This document shows positions 41,558-50,300 of a DNA stretch of 64,000 bases, one piece after another. This DNA is from Armatimonadota bacterium (GTDB lineage Bacteria > Armatimonadota > Fimbriimonadia > Fimbriimonadales > Fimbriimonadaceae). The notes below the pieces were generated by a model. It was not told the DNA's origin, ran no database searches, and was given only the letters and a program-made list of their open reading frames with translations. The position numbers were made by a program, and so were the translations under genes. Positions within the stretch are counted from its first letter, which is position 1, and each line of letters begins with the position of its first letter. The stretch lies in NCBI GenBank assembly GCA_016125185.1, contig WGMG01000007.1, positions 211,604-275,603 of the forward strand, read 5' to 3'.

Positions 41558-42743
41558 CTTGGATTCTGCCGTCGAGACGCTTCGGCGCGACGGCTCGGAC
41601 GATGCGATGCGGCTGGCGGCGCGAGAGCGGCTGAACCATCCGACGCGGAATGCATTGCCTCGCTACGGCGCGGTTGGGTTGGTAGCGGGCATCGTGCTGG
41701 TGGTGGCATATCCTCGCTTGACGGCGGGTTCGGCGTGGGCGCAGGCCGTGGAGTCTTCCACCGGCGCAAGAATCATTCATGTCGTGGATCGAGACCCTAA
41801 AGGACGGGTCTTTATGGACGAGTGGCAACAGGGGAACAAAGTCGCGCGGACTCTGTACGGCACTGACGGGAAGCTTTTTAGCGAATGGCGGACGGATGGG
41901 CACGCCCTCTACAACTTTTTCGACTTCCGGTCGGACCACAACGGCAATCCGAACAGCCGCGTTTATGGCCACATTTCGCATTACGACGACCCCAACAGGA
42001 TGCCGAAGACGAGCCTCGGTAGCCGACTGGAGGACCTGTTGGCCCTGCGGAATGGCAAGGTGATGAGCCAGAAGCCCGCGACTACTAAGCTGGGCGAGGG
42101 GACCTTATATGAGGTGAAGGAGACCTACCCGGGGTCGATTACCTCGACGTACTTTGTGACGGTGGACAAGAAGTCTGGTCTGGTGGTGGAAATGTCGGGC
42201 GGTGTCGGAAAGACGGTTGCGAGTTACGACTATCCGGATACGGTGGACGAATCGATTTTTGAGCCTCGACCCCAGACGAAGACCGACCTGGAGGTTTACG
42301 ATATTCAGCTTCAGTCGAAGCAGATCCAAGAGACCATGGCGCGAGGGCTCGGCAAATCGAAGGGCGTGACCTTGCGACTGGCTGTGCTCGATCCCGGAGG
42401 GAATTTGTGGGTGCTGTGGACCGGATCGCCCGTGTCGGGGCGGATTGAGCGGGGCTTTTCCATCGCGGGAGCGAAGGTTGGATGGCCGTACGGGCTGAGC
42501 AAGTTTACGACCAAGGCGGACGCTTCGAGCCGGGAGATGGTCGACGGTCAGCAGTTATTTGGGATGTCTCGGAGCGTGCAGACGAAGATCGGGGATCGGG
42601 TGGATTTGCGGGTGCCAGCGAAGTCGGGTTATGCGGAGTTTCATGATGTGCCGGTGATGCGGATTGGACGGCCGTCTTCCTATCGTCCGTGGGCGAGGAA
42701 GCCGGAGAAGGCGGCGGTGATTCGGTATAAGTTTGGAGGGTAG
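41538..42743 (+). CDS. Single-pass membrane protein, probable partner/anti-sigma of the ECF factor
   Basis: The protein has 401 residues from ATG 41538, preceded by GAAGGAGAAC; it overlaps the sigma gene by 20 nt. A cytoplasmic N-terminus of about 40 residues is followed by one transmembrane helix (YGAVGLVAGIVLVVAYPRLT) and a 330-residue exported domain. Part of that domain (GKVMSQKPATTKLGEGTLYE, TYFVTVDKKSGLVVEMSGGV) resembles LolA/RseB-like or DUF4367-type beta folds that sense envelope lipids or proteins. The zinc-binding ZAS motif of common anti-sigmas is not visible. The role is inferred from gene order. Confidence 0.6.
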   Translation: MSPKLVDLDSAVETLRRDGSDDAMRLAARERLNHPTRNALPRYGAVGLVAGIVLVVAYPRLTAGSAWAQAVESSTGARIIHVVDRDPKGRVFMDEWQQGNKVARTLYGTDGKLFSEWRTDGHALYNFFDFRSDHNGNPNSRVYGHISHYDDPNRMPKTSLGSRLEDLLALRNGKVMSQKPATTKLGEGTLYEVKETYPGSITSTYFVTVDKKSGLVVEMSGGVGKTVASYDYPDTVDESIFEPRPQTKTDLEVYDIQLQSKQIQETMARGLGKSKGVTLRLAVLDPGGNLWVLWTGSPVSGRIERGFSIAGAKVGWPYGLSKFTTKADASSREMVDGQQLFGMSRSVQTKIGDRVDLRVPAKSGYAEFHDVPVMRIGRPSSYRPWARKPEKAAVIRYKFGG

Positions 42744-42790
42744 GGCGCTTGATCGGCCATTGTTGTGATTAAGTTGTGGCGACAGTTGCC

Positions 42791-42950
42791 TTCCTTCGGG
42801 CGAGCCTTCGGCAGGGCTTCGCCCGGGGTCGTCCCGATCCTCGGGACTCCTCGGACTTTTTCTATTTTCGCTTCTAACCCAGCCCTTCGAGCCGATTCTC
42901 GGCTCTTCGGACTGGGCTTAGTTGAAACGGGCTTACAGCCCTACGTTCCT
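42791..42950. repeat. Dispersed intergenic hairpin repeat, copy C
   Basis: This is the most complete copy. TTCGGGCGAGCCTTCGGCAG and GGCTTCGCCCGGGGTCGTCC lead into CTCCTCGGACTTTTTC, a nested hairpin (42878-42916) and GGGCTTACAGCCC (42929-42941). It differs from copy B by only a few substitutions and one-base indels. It lies 48 nt after the anti-sigma-like gene. No gene is seen in 42744-43150. Confidence 0.85.
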
Positions 42951-43030
42951 GGAAATCTGAATTAATTTCGTTACAGCGAAGGCCGAGGGCATGGTAGGGG
43001 CGTAGCGCGGTTAGTTGTTTTAGCGGATTG

Positions 43031-43110
43031 GCCCTCACCCGTCTCCCGACACAGGTCGGGAGACACCCTCTCCCAAATCATAGAATTGGGAGAGGGAATT
43101 TGGGTGCAGA
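43031..43110. repeat. Twin-hairpin intergenic element
   Basis: Two strong perfect hairpins lie in tandem: GTCTCCCGAC/GTCGGGAGAC (43041-43064, 10 bp) and CCCTCTCCCAA/TTGGGAGAGGG (43066-43096, 11 bp, 9-nt loop). A diverged version precedes copy A at 39695-39770. The position past the convergent two-component operon suggests a bidirectional transcript-end function. Confidence 0.65.
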
Positions 43111-43150
43111 ATTAGCCTTAAGAAGGGATCAACGCCAAGCTTGTTGAAGG

Positions 43151-43810
43151 TTATTCGTCGCCGATGCCGTGTTTTTGGGCGAGGAGGGCGGCTTCGGTTC
43201 GGTCGTTGACGTGGAGCTTTTTGAGCACAGCGCCAACGTGGGTCTTGACGGTTTTTTCGGAGACGAAGAGTTGGTCGGCGATTTCGCGGTTCTTGAGGCC
43301 CTTGCCGAGCATTTCGAGGACTTCCATTTCGCGGCGGCTGAGTTCGGCGAAGAGTTCTTTTCGCTCCTTTGCACGCTCGCCGAGGCGGGAGAATTCCTTG
43401 AGGACCCGGGCGACGAGGAACGGGTTGAGGTGGCTTTCGCCGTCGTTGGCTTCGCGGATCGCCTGCTTGATTTCTTCGATGGGGCTGTCCTTGAGGACGT
43501 AGCCGCTGGCCCCGGCACGGATGGCGCGAAAGAGGCTGTCATCGTCGCCAAACTTGGTGAGGATCACGACCGCGAGGTCGGGATGGTTTTCCTTGATGGT
43601 ACGGGTGGCCTCGATGCCGTCCATCTTGGGCATTTCGATGTCGGTGAGGACGACGTCAGGGCGGGCGGAGTCGATTTCGGCGAGAGCCATCGCGCCGTTG
43701 GGTACATGGGCGACGACGGTGAACTCCTGGTCGAAGCTAAGAAGCTCGACGAGGGTGCGGCGGAGAAGACTGTCGTCTTCGGCGATGAGGAGTCGGATGG
43801 GCTTATTCAC
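43151..43810 (-). CDS. NarL/LuxR family response regulator
   Basis: This 219-residue protein has an N-terminal receiver (LLIAEDDSLLRRTLVELLSF, phospho-Asp57 in VVLTDIEMPKMDG, Lys in GYVLKDSPIEE) and a C-terminal LuxR helix-turn-helix (LSRREMEVLEMLGKGLKNRE, IADQLFVSEKTVKTHVGAVL). It overlaps the upstream kinase gene by eight bases and is its cognate regulator. The target genes are unknown. Confidence 0.93.
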   Translation of the reverse strand: MNKPIRLLIAEDDSLLRRTLVELLSFDQEFTVVAHVPNGAMALAEIDSARPDVVLTDIEMPKMDGIEATRTIKENHPDLAVVILTKFGDDDSLFRAIRAGASGYVLKDSPIEEIKQAIREANDGESHLNPFLVARVLKEFSRLGERAKERKELFAELSRREMEVLEMLGKGLKNREIADQLFVSEKTVKTHVGAVLKKLHVNDRTEAALLAQKHGIGDE

Positions 43811-44963
43811 GGGCTTGGGCTCCGGCAGGGACGTCGTAGGGGAGGCGGCAGAGGATGCAAGCGCCTTGTCCGGGTTCGGATTGGATGGAGAGATCGCCGC
43901 CGAGTCGTTGGGCGCGGGACTTCATGCCGTCGAGACCTTCGGACTGGATGGTGGGATCGAACCCGACGCCGTTGTCGCGGATGGTGAGTTCGAGTTCGGT
44001 GGGTTGGTAGGCGAGGGTGACGGTGACTTCGGTGGCGCGGGCGTGGCGAACGGCGTTGGTGAGGGCTTCTTGGGCGATGCGGAAGGCGGTGTGCTCGACC
44101 TCGACGGGGAGAATCTTTTCTTGGCCGACGACGTCGATGGTGCCGGTGAGTTCGTGGCGGCTGGTGACGTTATGGACGAAATTTTGGAGGGCGGGGATGA
44201 AGCCGCCTTGGAGGGTTTGGCCGCGCATGCGTTTGACGAGGAAGCGAAGTTCGTCGGCGGCGAGGCGGGCGGTTTCGCGCCCTTCGGAAGCAATGGACTT
44301 GGCCCGCTCGGGGTTTTGGACTGCGATCATCTCGGCTAGTTCGAGCTGCTTGGAGAGGGTCATGAGGTGGGCTTGGACGCCATCGTGAATCTCCATCGCC
44401 ATGTGCTTGCGGTCGCGGTCGAGGCTCATTTGTTCACGGAATTTGGCGGAGGCGAGGGCGAGCTGGGTGAAGAGCGACGCCACGACGAAAATAAAGTAGT
44501 AGCGAAAGGCGGTGTTGAAGGGCTCCTCGGTCGCGAGTCCGTGGGTGGCGAGGGCCGCGCCAACCAACACCATCGCGGCGACGCCAATCGACCAGCGGAC
44601 GTTGAGGGTTCCGGCGGCTTGGGCGAGCGGAAAGAGGTAGAGGAGCCCGATGTTGCTGAGTGGGTCGCGGTTGCCGAGCCAGATGAGGGCGCTGACGATG
44701 GCGACGTCGATAGGCGGGAAGACGTACTCCCACTCGAGCTTGGGCGGATTGCGGAAGGCCAGCCACGAACGGTAGGCGAGGTAGGCGATGACGGCGACGA
44801 GGAAGGTTTGGATGTTGCGAAACGCAGCGACGGGAATCTTGTCGTGGGTGGACGGCACCATGAACCACATCGCGAGAAATGGGATGCAGACCCACAGGTG
44901 GGCGACGAAAATGATGTGCCGGATTCGTTTGGCACGGGCGTCCACGATTGAAGGATAGCACAA
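43803..44963 (-). CDS. Membrane histidine kinase (HisKA_3 type, NarL-system partner)
   Basis: In this 386-residue protein about 150 N-terminal residues form four to six membrane helices (HIIFVAHLWVCIPFLAMWF, FLVAVIAYLAYRSWLAF, VAIVSALIWLG, YYFIFVVASLFTQLALA), with no large periplasmic sensor. The phospho-acceptor is His193 in HMAMEIHDGVQAHLMTL, the HisKA_3 form; the ATPase domain has EALTNAVRHARATEV and IRDNGVGFDP. The stimulus is probably membrane-located. It is co-transcribed with the regulator downstream and possibly with the 44-aa protein just upstream. Confidence 0.92.
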   Translation of the reverse strand: MCYPSIVDARAKRIRHIIFVAHLWVCIPFLAMWFMVPSTHDKIPVAAFRNIQTFLVAVIAYLAYRSWLAFRNPPKLEWEYVFPPIDVAIVSALIWLGNRDPLSNIGLLYLFPLAQAAGTLNVRWSIGVAAMVLVGAALATHGLATEEPFNTAFRYYFIFVVASLFTQLALASAKFREQMSLDRDRKHMAMEIHDGVQAHLMTLSKQLELAEMIAVQNPERAKSIASEGRETARLAADELRFLVKRMRGQTLQGGFIPALQNFVHNVTSRHELTGTIDVVGQEKILPVEVEHTAFRIAQEALTNAVRHARATEVTVTLAYQPTELELTIRDNGVGFDPTIQSEGLDGMKSRAQRLGGDLSIQSEPGQGACILCRLPYDVPAGAQARE

Positions 44964-44968
44964 GGTCC

Positions 44969-45103
44969 TCAGGAATCATTTCGGCGGGAGTAGACGCTGT
45001 CGGCAAAGAGCAGGGCAATGGCGAGGGTGCCCCAGGGCAGGGTGGCGACAAGAAAGGACTTGAGGCTGACGGCGGCGGTAGCGAGGTTGAAGGCGATATT
45101 CAT
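44969..45103 (-). CDS. 44-aa membrane protein upstream of the histidine kinase
   Basis: This short frame starts at ATG 45103 behind AAGGAACG and encodes MNIAFNLATAAVSLKSFLVA and 24 more residues, with a hydrophobic helix (FLVATLPWGTLAIALLFADS) and a basic end (YSRRNDS). It ends five bases before the kinase start and so would be translated from the same mRNA. No family is recognised. It might be a small modulator of the kinase. Confidence 0.5.
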   Translation of the reverse strand: MNIAFNLATAAVSLKSFLVATLPWGTLAIALLFADSVYSRRNDS

Positions 45104-45206
45104 GACTTCACGTTCCTTGTGGTCATGATCGCGCGGAACCGGGGTTTGGACCATCGGGCGATGGTCTCTTTCGGACGGGCGGGAGGTCTGAGTTTTTTGG
45201 GACCTG

Positions 45207-46703
45207 CTAAGCCTTCATGAGTGCTTGGACGACGTGGCCGTGGACGTCAGTGAGGCGGAAATCGCGGCCCTGGTAGGCGAAGGTGAGTTGTTTGTGATCG
45301 ACGCCGAGGAGCCAGAGGAGGGTGGCTTGGAGGTCGTGGACGTGGACAGCACCCTCGGTAAAGGTCATCTTGGTCGGGTTCATCGGGTTGCCGTCGGCGT
45401 CGGCGATATTGTAGCCGTAGTCGTCGGTGCGGCCATAGGTGGTTCCGGCGTTGACGCCGCCGCCCGCCATGAAGACGGTGAAGCATCGGGGGTGGTGGTC
45501 GCGGCCGAAGGACTTGAGTTCGAGAGAGCCTTGGGAGTAGCTGGTGCGACCGAATTCGCCGCCCCAGACGATGAGAGTGTCTTCCAGCATGCCGAGGCGC
45601 TTGAGGTCCTTGATGAGGGCAGCCGTGGGCTGGTCGGTTTCGTGGCACTGGTCCTTCATGCCGGCGTAGAGGCCGCCGTGGTGGTCCCAGCCTTGGTGGT
45701 AAAGCTGGATGAAGCGGACGCCCTTTTGGGCGAGGCGACGGGCGAGGAGGCAGTTGGCGGCGAAGGTGCCGGGCTTGCGGGCATCGGGTCCATAGAGATC
45801 GAAGACTTCGTCGGGTTCTTTGCTCAGGTCAGTGACGTCGGGCACGCTCGTCTGCATGCGAAAGGCCATCTCGTATTGGGCGATTCGGCTTTCGATCTCG
45901 GGGTCGAGTTCGCGGTCGAATTGGGCTTTGTTGAGTTCGCTGAGGCGGTCGAGCATGGCGCGGCGGCCGGAGTTGCAGATGCCGTCCGGGTTGGAGAGGT
46001 AGAGGACGGGTTCTTTGCCCGCGCGGAGGCGGACGCCTTGGTAGCGGGAGTCGAGGAATCCGCTTCCCCAGAGGCGGGCGTAGAGCGGTTGGCCGCCTTG
46101 GCCGACGCTGGCCATGACGATGAAGGTCGGCAGGTCTTGATTCATGGAGCCGAGGCCGTAGGAAATCCATGCGCCCATCGAAGGGCGACCGGCTTGCTCA
46201 CTTCCGGTCTGGAAGAAGGTGATGGCGGGGTCGTGGTTGATGGCTTCGGTGAAGACGGATTTGACGAAACAACAGTCGTCGGCGACTTCGGCGATGTTGG
46301 GCATCAGTTCGCTGAGCCAGGCTCCGCCTTGGCCGTGTTGAGCGAATTTGAAGGGCGATCCGGCGAGGGGGATGACGCTTTGGTTGGAGCTCATGCCGGT
46401 GAGGCGCTGGCCGTGGCGAACGCTGTCCGGGAGAGGCTGGCCGTGGAGTTTGTTGAGGAGCGGCTTGTAGTCGAAAAGGTCTTGCTGGGCGGGTCCGCCG
46501 GCCTGGAAAAGGTAGATGATGCGCTTGGCTTTGGGCGGGTGGTGGTATTTGAGGGTGCCTTGCTTGGGGTCGGCGAATGCCCAGGCGGGTAGGAGGGACG
46601 AGAGGGCGAGCGCGCCGAGGCCCTTGGCGGTGTTGCCGAAGAATTCGCGGCGAGTGAGGCCGAGAAGCCGACTGTCGGGGTGTTCGGGATCGAATGAATT
46701 CAT
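45207..46703 (-). CDS. Tat-exported DUF1501 (sulfatase-like) protein, pair 2
   Basis: This 498-residue protein has a Tat signal, TRREFFGNTAKGLGALALSS. DUF1501 blocks are all present: HPPKAKRIIYLFQAGGPAQQ, SVFTEAINHDPAITFFQTGS, RPSMGAWISYGLGSMNQDLP, NCLLARRLAQKGVRFIQLYH, VWGGEFGRT and DHHPRCFTVFMAGGGVN. It is clearly related to the protein at 38157 but diverged. Its PSD1 partner lies upstream at 47372-50560 on the same strand, but the two are separated by 669 nt carrying a DUF433/DUF5615 module, unlike pair 1 where they are two bases apart. Confidence 0.93.
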   Translation of the reverse strand: MNSFDPEHPDSRLLGLTRREFFGNTAKGLGALALSSLLPAWAFADPKQGTLKYHHPPKAKRIIYLFQAGGPAQQDLFDYKPLLNKLHGQPLPDSVRHGQRLTGMSSNQSVIPLAGSPFKFAQHGQGGAWLSELMPNIAEVADDCCFVKSVFTEAINHDPAITFFQTGSEQAGRPSMGAWISYGLGSMNQDLPTFIVMASVGQGGQPLYARLWGSGFLDSRYQGVRLRAGKEPVLYLSNPDGICNSGRRAMLDRLSELNKAQFDRELDPEIESRIAQYEMAFRMQTSVPDVTDLSKEPDEVFDLYGPDARKPGTFAANCLLARRLAQKGVRFIQLYHQGWDHHGGLYAGMKDQCHETDQPTAALIKDLKRLGMLEDTLIVWGGEFGRTSYSQGSLELKSFGRDHHPRCFTVFMAGGGVNAGTTYGRTDDYGYNIADADGNPMNPTKMTFTEGAVHVHDLQATLLWLLGVDHKQLTFAYQGRDFRLTDVHGHVVQALMKA

Positions 46704-46762
46704 GATTCAGCTCGCCTTGTGGCTCCCATGCTCAGTTTGTCCTATTCGGTGTCCTTTTTGCG

Positions 46763-47086
46763 TTAGTCATGGTAGGGGACTTCGCCCCGCGTTCCAGCGG
46801 ATGCCTGGGCGAGGGCTCTGAGAACCGCGCCCGATCGCTGACGGATCATATCTTGACTCGAATTTGGAACCCGGATTGCGAGAATGATGAGGGGACCCTC
46901 GTGGCGATGTTGGTGAAGAATGCCCTTATCCAGGGTCAGTAAGGCGTCGTATTGCTCTCTGGCGAGTGCAAGCAGTTTGCCATTGTTGGTTCCCTTATGC
47001 CCGATCAGTTCTAAGTGGTCGACAATGTGTCCGGGTAAGAGATCGCCGAAGTCGAGCGGCATGTTCTCGTCGAGCAGGATGCGCAT
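46763..47086 (-). CDS. DUF5615 PIN-like protein (putative toxin)
   Basis: The protein has 107 residues from ATG 47086 (MRILLDENMPLDFGDLLPGH); the frame is open to 47200, but the LLDEN start is characteristic. DUF5615 proteins (PF18480) are small PIN-like/Mut7-C-like nucleases with N-terminal Asp-Glu and a second acidic patch, here ALTLDKGILHQ. They nearly always follow a DUF433 gene and are treated as type II toxins by analogy. Ten bases separate it from the DUF433 gene. Confidence 0.82.
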   Translation of the reverse strand: MRILLDENMPLDFGDLLPGHIVDHLELIGHKGTNNGKLLALAREQYDALLTLDKGILHQHRHEGPLIILAIRVPNSSQDMIRQRSGAVLRALAQASAGTRGEVPYHD

Positions 47087-47096
47087 TGATCGTAGG

Positions 47097-47330
47097 TTAT
47101 GCCGCTGGCGGTAAGAGGCCTTCGATGCCAATGCTCGCCAGGTGAACAACTTGCCGAGCAACGTCAAGGTCGATTCGATAGTCCTCGGCAAACTGTTCAA
47201 GCTTTTCTCCGCGCTCCACGTAATCGAACATGAAGGCGATTGGGACTCGGGTTCCGTAGAAGCACACAGCGCCGCTCATCCGGTCTTTATCCTGCCAAAT
47301 GAGGTTCCTGTAGGTTCGCTGAGCGGTCAT
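47097..47330 (-). CDS. DUF433 protein (putative antitoxin)
   Basis: The protein has 77 residues from ATG 47330. DUF433 (PF04255) is a small winged/helix-turn-helix-like domain: RNLIWQDKDRMSGAVCFYGT, RVPIAFMFDYVERGEKLEQF, AEDYRIDLDVARQVVHLASI. It is the usual antitoxin partner of DUF5615. The ATG at 47372 in frame overlaps the PSD1 stop. I prefer 47330 because a promoter with TATAAT ends six bases before it, so the message would be nearly leaderless. Confidence 0.82.
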   Translation of the reverse strand: MTAQRTYRNLIWQDKDRMSGAVCFYGTRVPIAFMFDYVERGEKLEQFAEDYRIDLDVARQVVHLASIGIEGLLPPAA

Positions 47331-47336
47331 ATGTTG

Positions 47337-47365
47337 ATTATAGTTCGATGGCCGGGAATTCCCAA
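47337..47365 (-). promoter_or_regulatory. Promoter and operator-like palindrome of the DUF433/DUF5615 module
   Basis: On the minus strand TTGGGA (47360-47365) and TATAAT (47337-47342) are 17 bp apart. The -10 ends six bases before the DUF433 start, predicting a leaderless transcript. The self-complementary GGGAATTCCC (47354-47363) overlaps the -35, a suitable site for autorepression as in other toxin-antitoxin modules. Confidence 0.6.
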
Positions 47366-47371
47366 AATCCA

Positions 47372-50300
47372 TTAGCGTTTCCAGATCACTGAATCGGAGT
47401 TGAGGATCGCCTGGGCGACGACGGTCATTGATGCAAGGTCCAAGGGGTCAAGTTTGTCGTTGGGCTTAGAATCGCCCATGTGGATAAGCTTGGTCGCATC
47501 CTGTTGCTTGTCGGCGAAGAGCTTGTGCTGTTCGTCGTAGATGGTCGAGAGAATCTTCGCTTCTTGGTCGGTGGCGTGGCGTCCGGCGAGGCGCATAAAC
47601 ATGTCCTGGATTTGATTGGGTCGCGAGGGATTTGACTCGATTGCACGTTCGGCGAGGACCCGGGCGGGCTCGACGAATTGGACGTCGTTGAGAAGAACCA
47701 GAGCTTGGAGCGGCGTACTGGTGACGGGGCGACGGACGATACAGGCTTCGCGAGCGGTGGCATCGAAGACGAGCATGCTGGGCACCGGCGTGGTTCGCTT
47801 CCAGGTCGAGTAGATGCTTCGCCGGTAGAGGTCCGCGCCTTTGCTTTGGACGAAGGCGGGGGTCATCGTGTTGTTCTCGGTCCAGAGACCGGCGGGCTGG
47901 TAGGGATTGACAGGTGGGCCACCGAGCTTATCGTTGAGGAGGCCGGAGGCGGAAAGGGCGGTGTCGCGAACCATCTCGGCGGAGAGCCGCTGGCTCGGCC
48001 CCCGAGCGTAGAGCTTGTTGTCGGGATCGATTTTTTGCAGTTTGGCGTCGTGGATGGAGTCTTCGCGATAGGTGGCGGAAAGGGCGATGGTCTTGAGGAT
48101 CGCTTTGACGTTCCACTTCGAGTCGATGAACTTCTTGGCGAGGTAATCGAGGAGTTCGGGATGGGTCGGCGGGGAGCCTTGGACGCCGAAGTTCTCGCTA
48201 GTCTCGACAATTCCGGTACCGAACATCATCTGCCAGAGACGGTTGACGGCGACGCGAGCGGTGAGCGGATTGTTGGGCCGAGTTACCCATTTTGCGAGGG
48301 CGAGGCGGTCATTCTTGCCGGTCGGATCGAGGGCCGGAAGCATTTTCGGCGTGCCGCGATGGACCAGCGTTTGCGCGTTGCGGGGAGCGTCGTATTGACC
48401 GCGGGCGAGGAGGTAGGCGGGGACATTGTGGTTGGACTCCTCCATGACGGAGATTTCCTGGATGCCGTTTTCGAACTCCGCGATCGCTTTGTCAGCCTGG
48501 AGACGAAGGGCGAGGGCGGCGCGATACTCGGGATCGATGGCACCGAGATAGTATTGGAGGAGTTCAGGACGGTGGTTGTCCGGGTCCATCAGGCACCGGA
48601 TGACGCCGAACTTGCTGTAAATCTGCTCGACCTCGATGGGCGTGAGGCACCGTTCAGCGTAGGCGATTTGGTCGATTTCACCGCCTTTGAAGCCGGCCTC
48701 GCGGAAGCGTTGGCCAAATGACCAGTCGCCGCCGCTCGGCCCGAGGTCGCCGTAGGCGTGGATGGTTTTCCAAATTTTGTCGTTGAGGACGGTCGTAGGC
48801 GCCTCTTTTCCGTCGATGTACAGCTTGAGCCCGGCGGCGTGGCTAAGGCCGTCGTAGCTCCACGCAATGTTCGTCCACTGGTTGGCGGCGATGGGTTGAG
48901 TCGTCTTGATCGCGACGGCATTGCCGGGCCATTGGCGCATGACGCGGGCGGTGAGATAGCCGTCTTCGAGAAGCAGATCGAATCCGCAAAAGCCGACATC
49001 GGTTCCGCCGGTGCGGTGCAGAAGGACGGCGGGGCCTTTGACATCGCGCGGGTCCTTGACCCAGAAAGACCAGGTGAAGGGGTCCCAGCGTTCGAGCGAT
49101 TTGAGCTTTCGGATGATGATTCCGTTGTCGCCGTCGAACTTGAGGGCGGTGCCGTTCTTGCCGGGGACGGTTTCGGGCGATCCGATCAGGTCGCAGGTGA
49201 CGTCGTTGCTGATTTCGTTTTTGAACTTGCCGCCGACTTTTTCGTCGAGCCAAAACGCGCAGGCATAGTCGCCCATGGCGACGTCGGTGGGCTTGGCGTT
49301 TAGCCACTTATCGAACCTCGGTTTCGCTTGCTCGGCGACCTGTTCGAGGTTGTGTTGAGCCTGATCGCGAGCGGTTTCGAGTTCGGCGCGACGGGCTTCC
49401 TGTTCCTTGGTGGGAAGCAAGAGCGACGGGGTGGGGACGATTTCGGAGCTGAGGAGCAGACCGTACTCGTCGATGTTGTTGAAATAGGCGAAGAGTTGGT
49501 AGTACTCCTTTTGGGAGATGGGGTCGAACTTGTGGTCGTGGCATTTGGCGCACCCGAGGGTGAGGCCCAGCACGGCGGTTCCGAAGGTGTTGACGCGGTC
49601 GGAGGCGTATTCAGTTTTGAATTCGAGGGGGATCGAGCCGCCCTCGTTCGATTGACGGTGAAGGCGGTTGAAGGCGGTGGCGAGCCGGTCGTCGCGAGTG
49701 GCGTTGGGTAGGAGATCGCCCGCGATTTGGTCGGTGAGGAATTGGTCGTACGGCAGGTTGTTATTGAAGGATTTGATGACCCAGTCGCGGTAGGGCCAAG
49801 ACGGCATGATGAGGTCGGATTGGTAGCCGTAGCTGTCGGAGTAGCGGGCGGCGTCGAGCCAATCGACGGCGATGCGCTCGCCGAAATGAGGGCTGGCGAG
49901 GAGGCGGTCGACGACCTTTTCGTAGGCGTCCGGGGATTTGTCTTGGATGAAGGCGTCGATGTCGGCTTCGGTCGGCGGCAGGCCGTTGAGGTCGAGCGTA
50001 ACACGGCGGAGCCAGCGGGACCGAGGGGCTTCGGGGCTGGGCGAGATCTTTTCTTGGTTTAGCCGGGCCAGGATGAAGCGATCAATGTCGTTCTTGGGCC
50101 AGTTTCCGCTGACTTTGGGTACGGGAACTTGGGCGGGAAGCGGCTCGAACGACCAGCGCTTGCGGTAGACGGCCCCTTCGCGAATCCAACGGGTGAGAAG
50201 GTCGATTTCGGCTTTGGATAGCGTTTTACCGCTGTCCTGTGGGGGCATCGGGTCGTCCTTGTCGTTGATGCGCTCGACGAGCATGCTGTGTTCGGGCTTG

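Noticed and set aside
43169..43987. 272-codon plus-strand frame opposite the response regulator
   Set aside because: Glycine/valine/aspartate-rich antisense translation of a high-GC gene; the minus frame has intact receiver and LuxR domains.
45225..46592. 455-codon plus-strand frame opposite DUF1501 pair 2
   Set aside because: Low-complexity antisense frame; the minus strand encodes a complete Tat-DUF1501 protein.
47678..48721. 347-codon plus-strand frame opposite the PSD1 gene
   Set aside because: Antisense of the DUF1553 domain; no ribosome binding site or recognisable motif.
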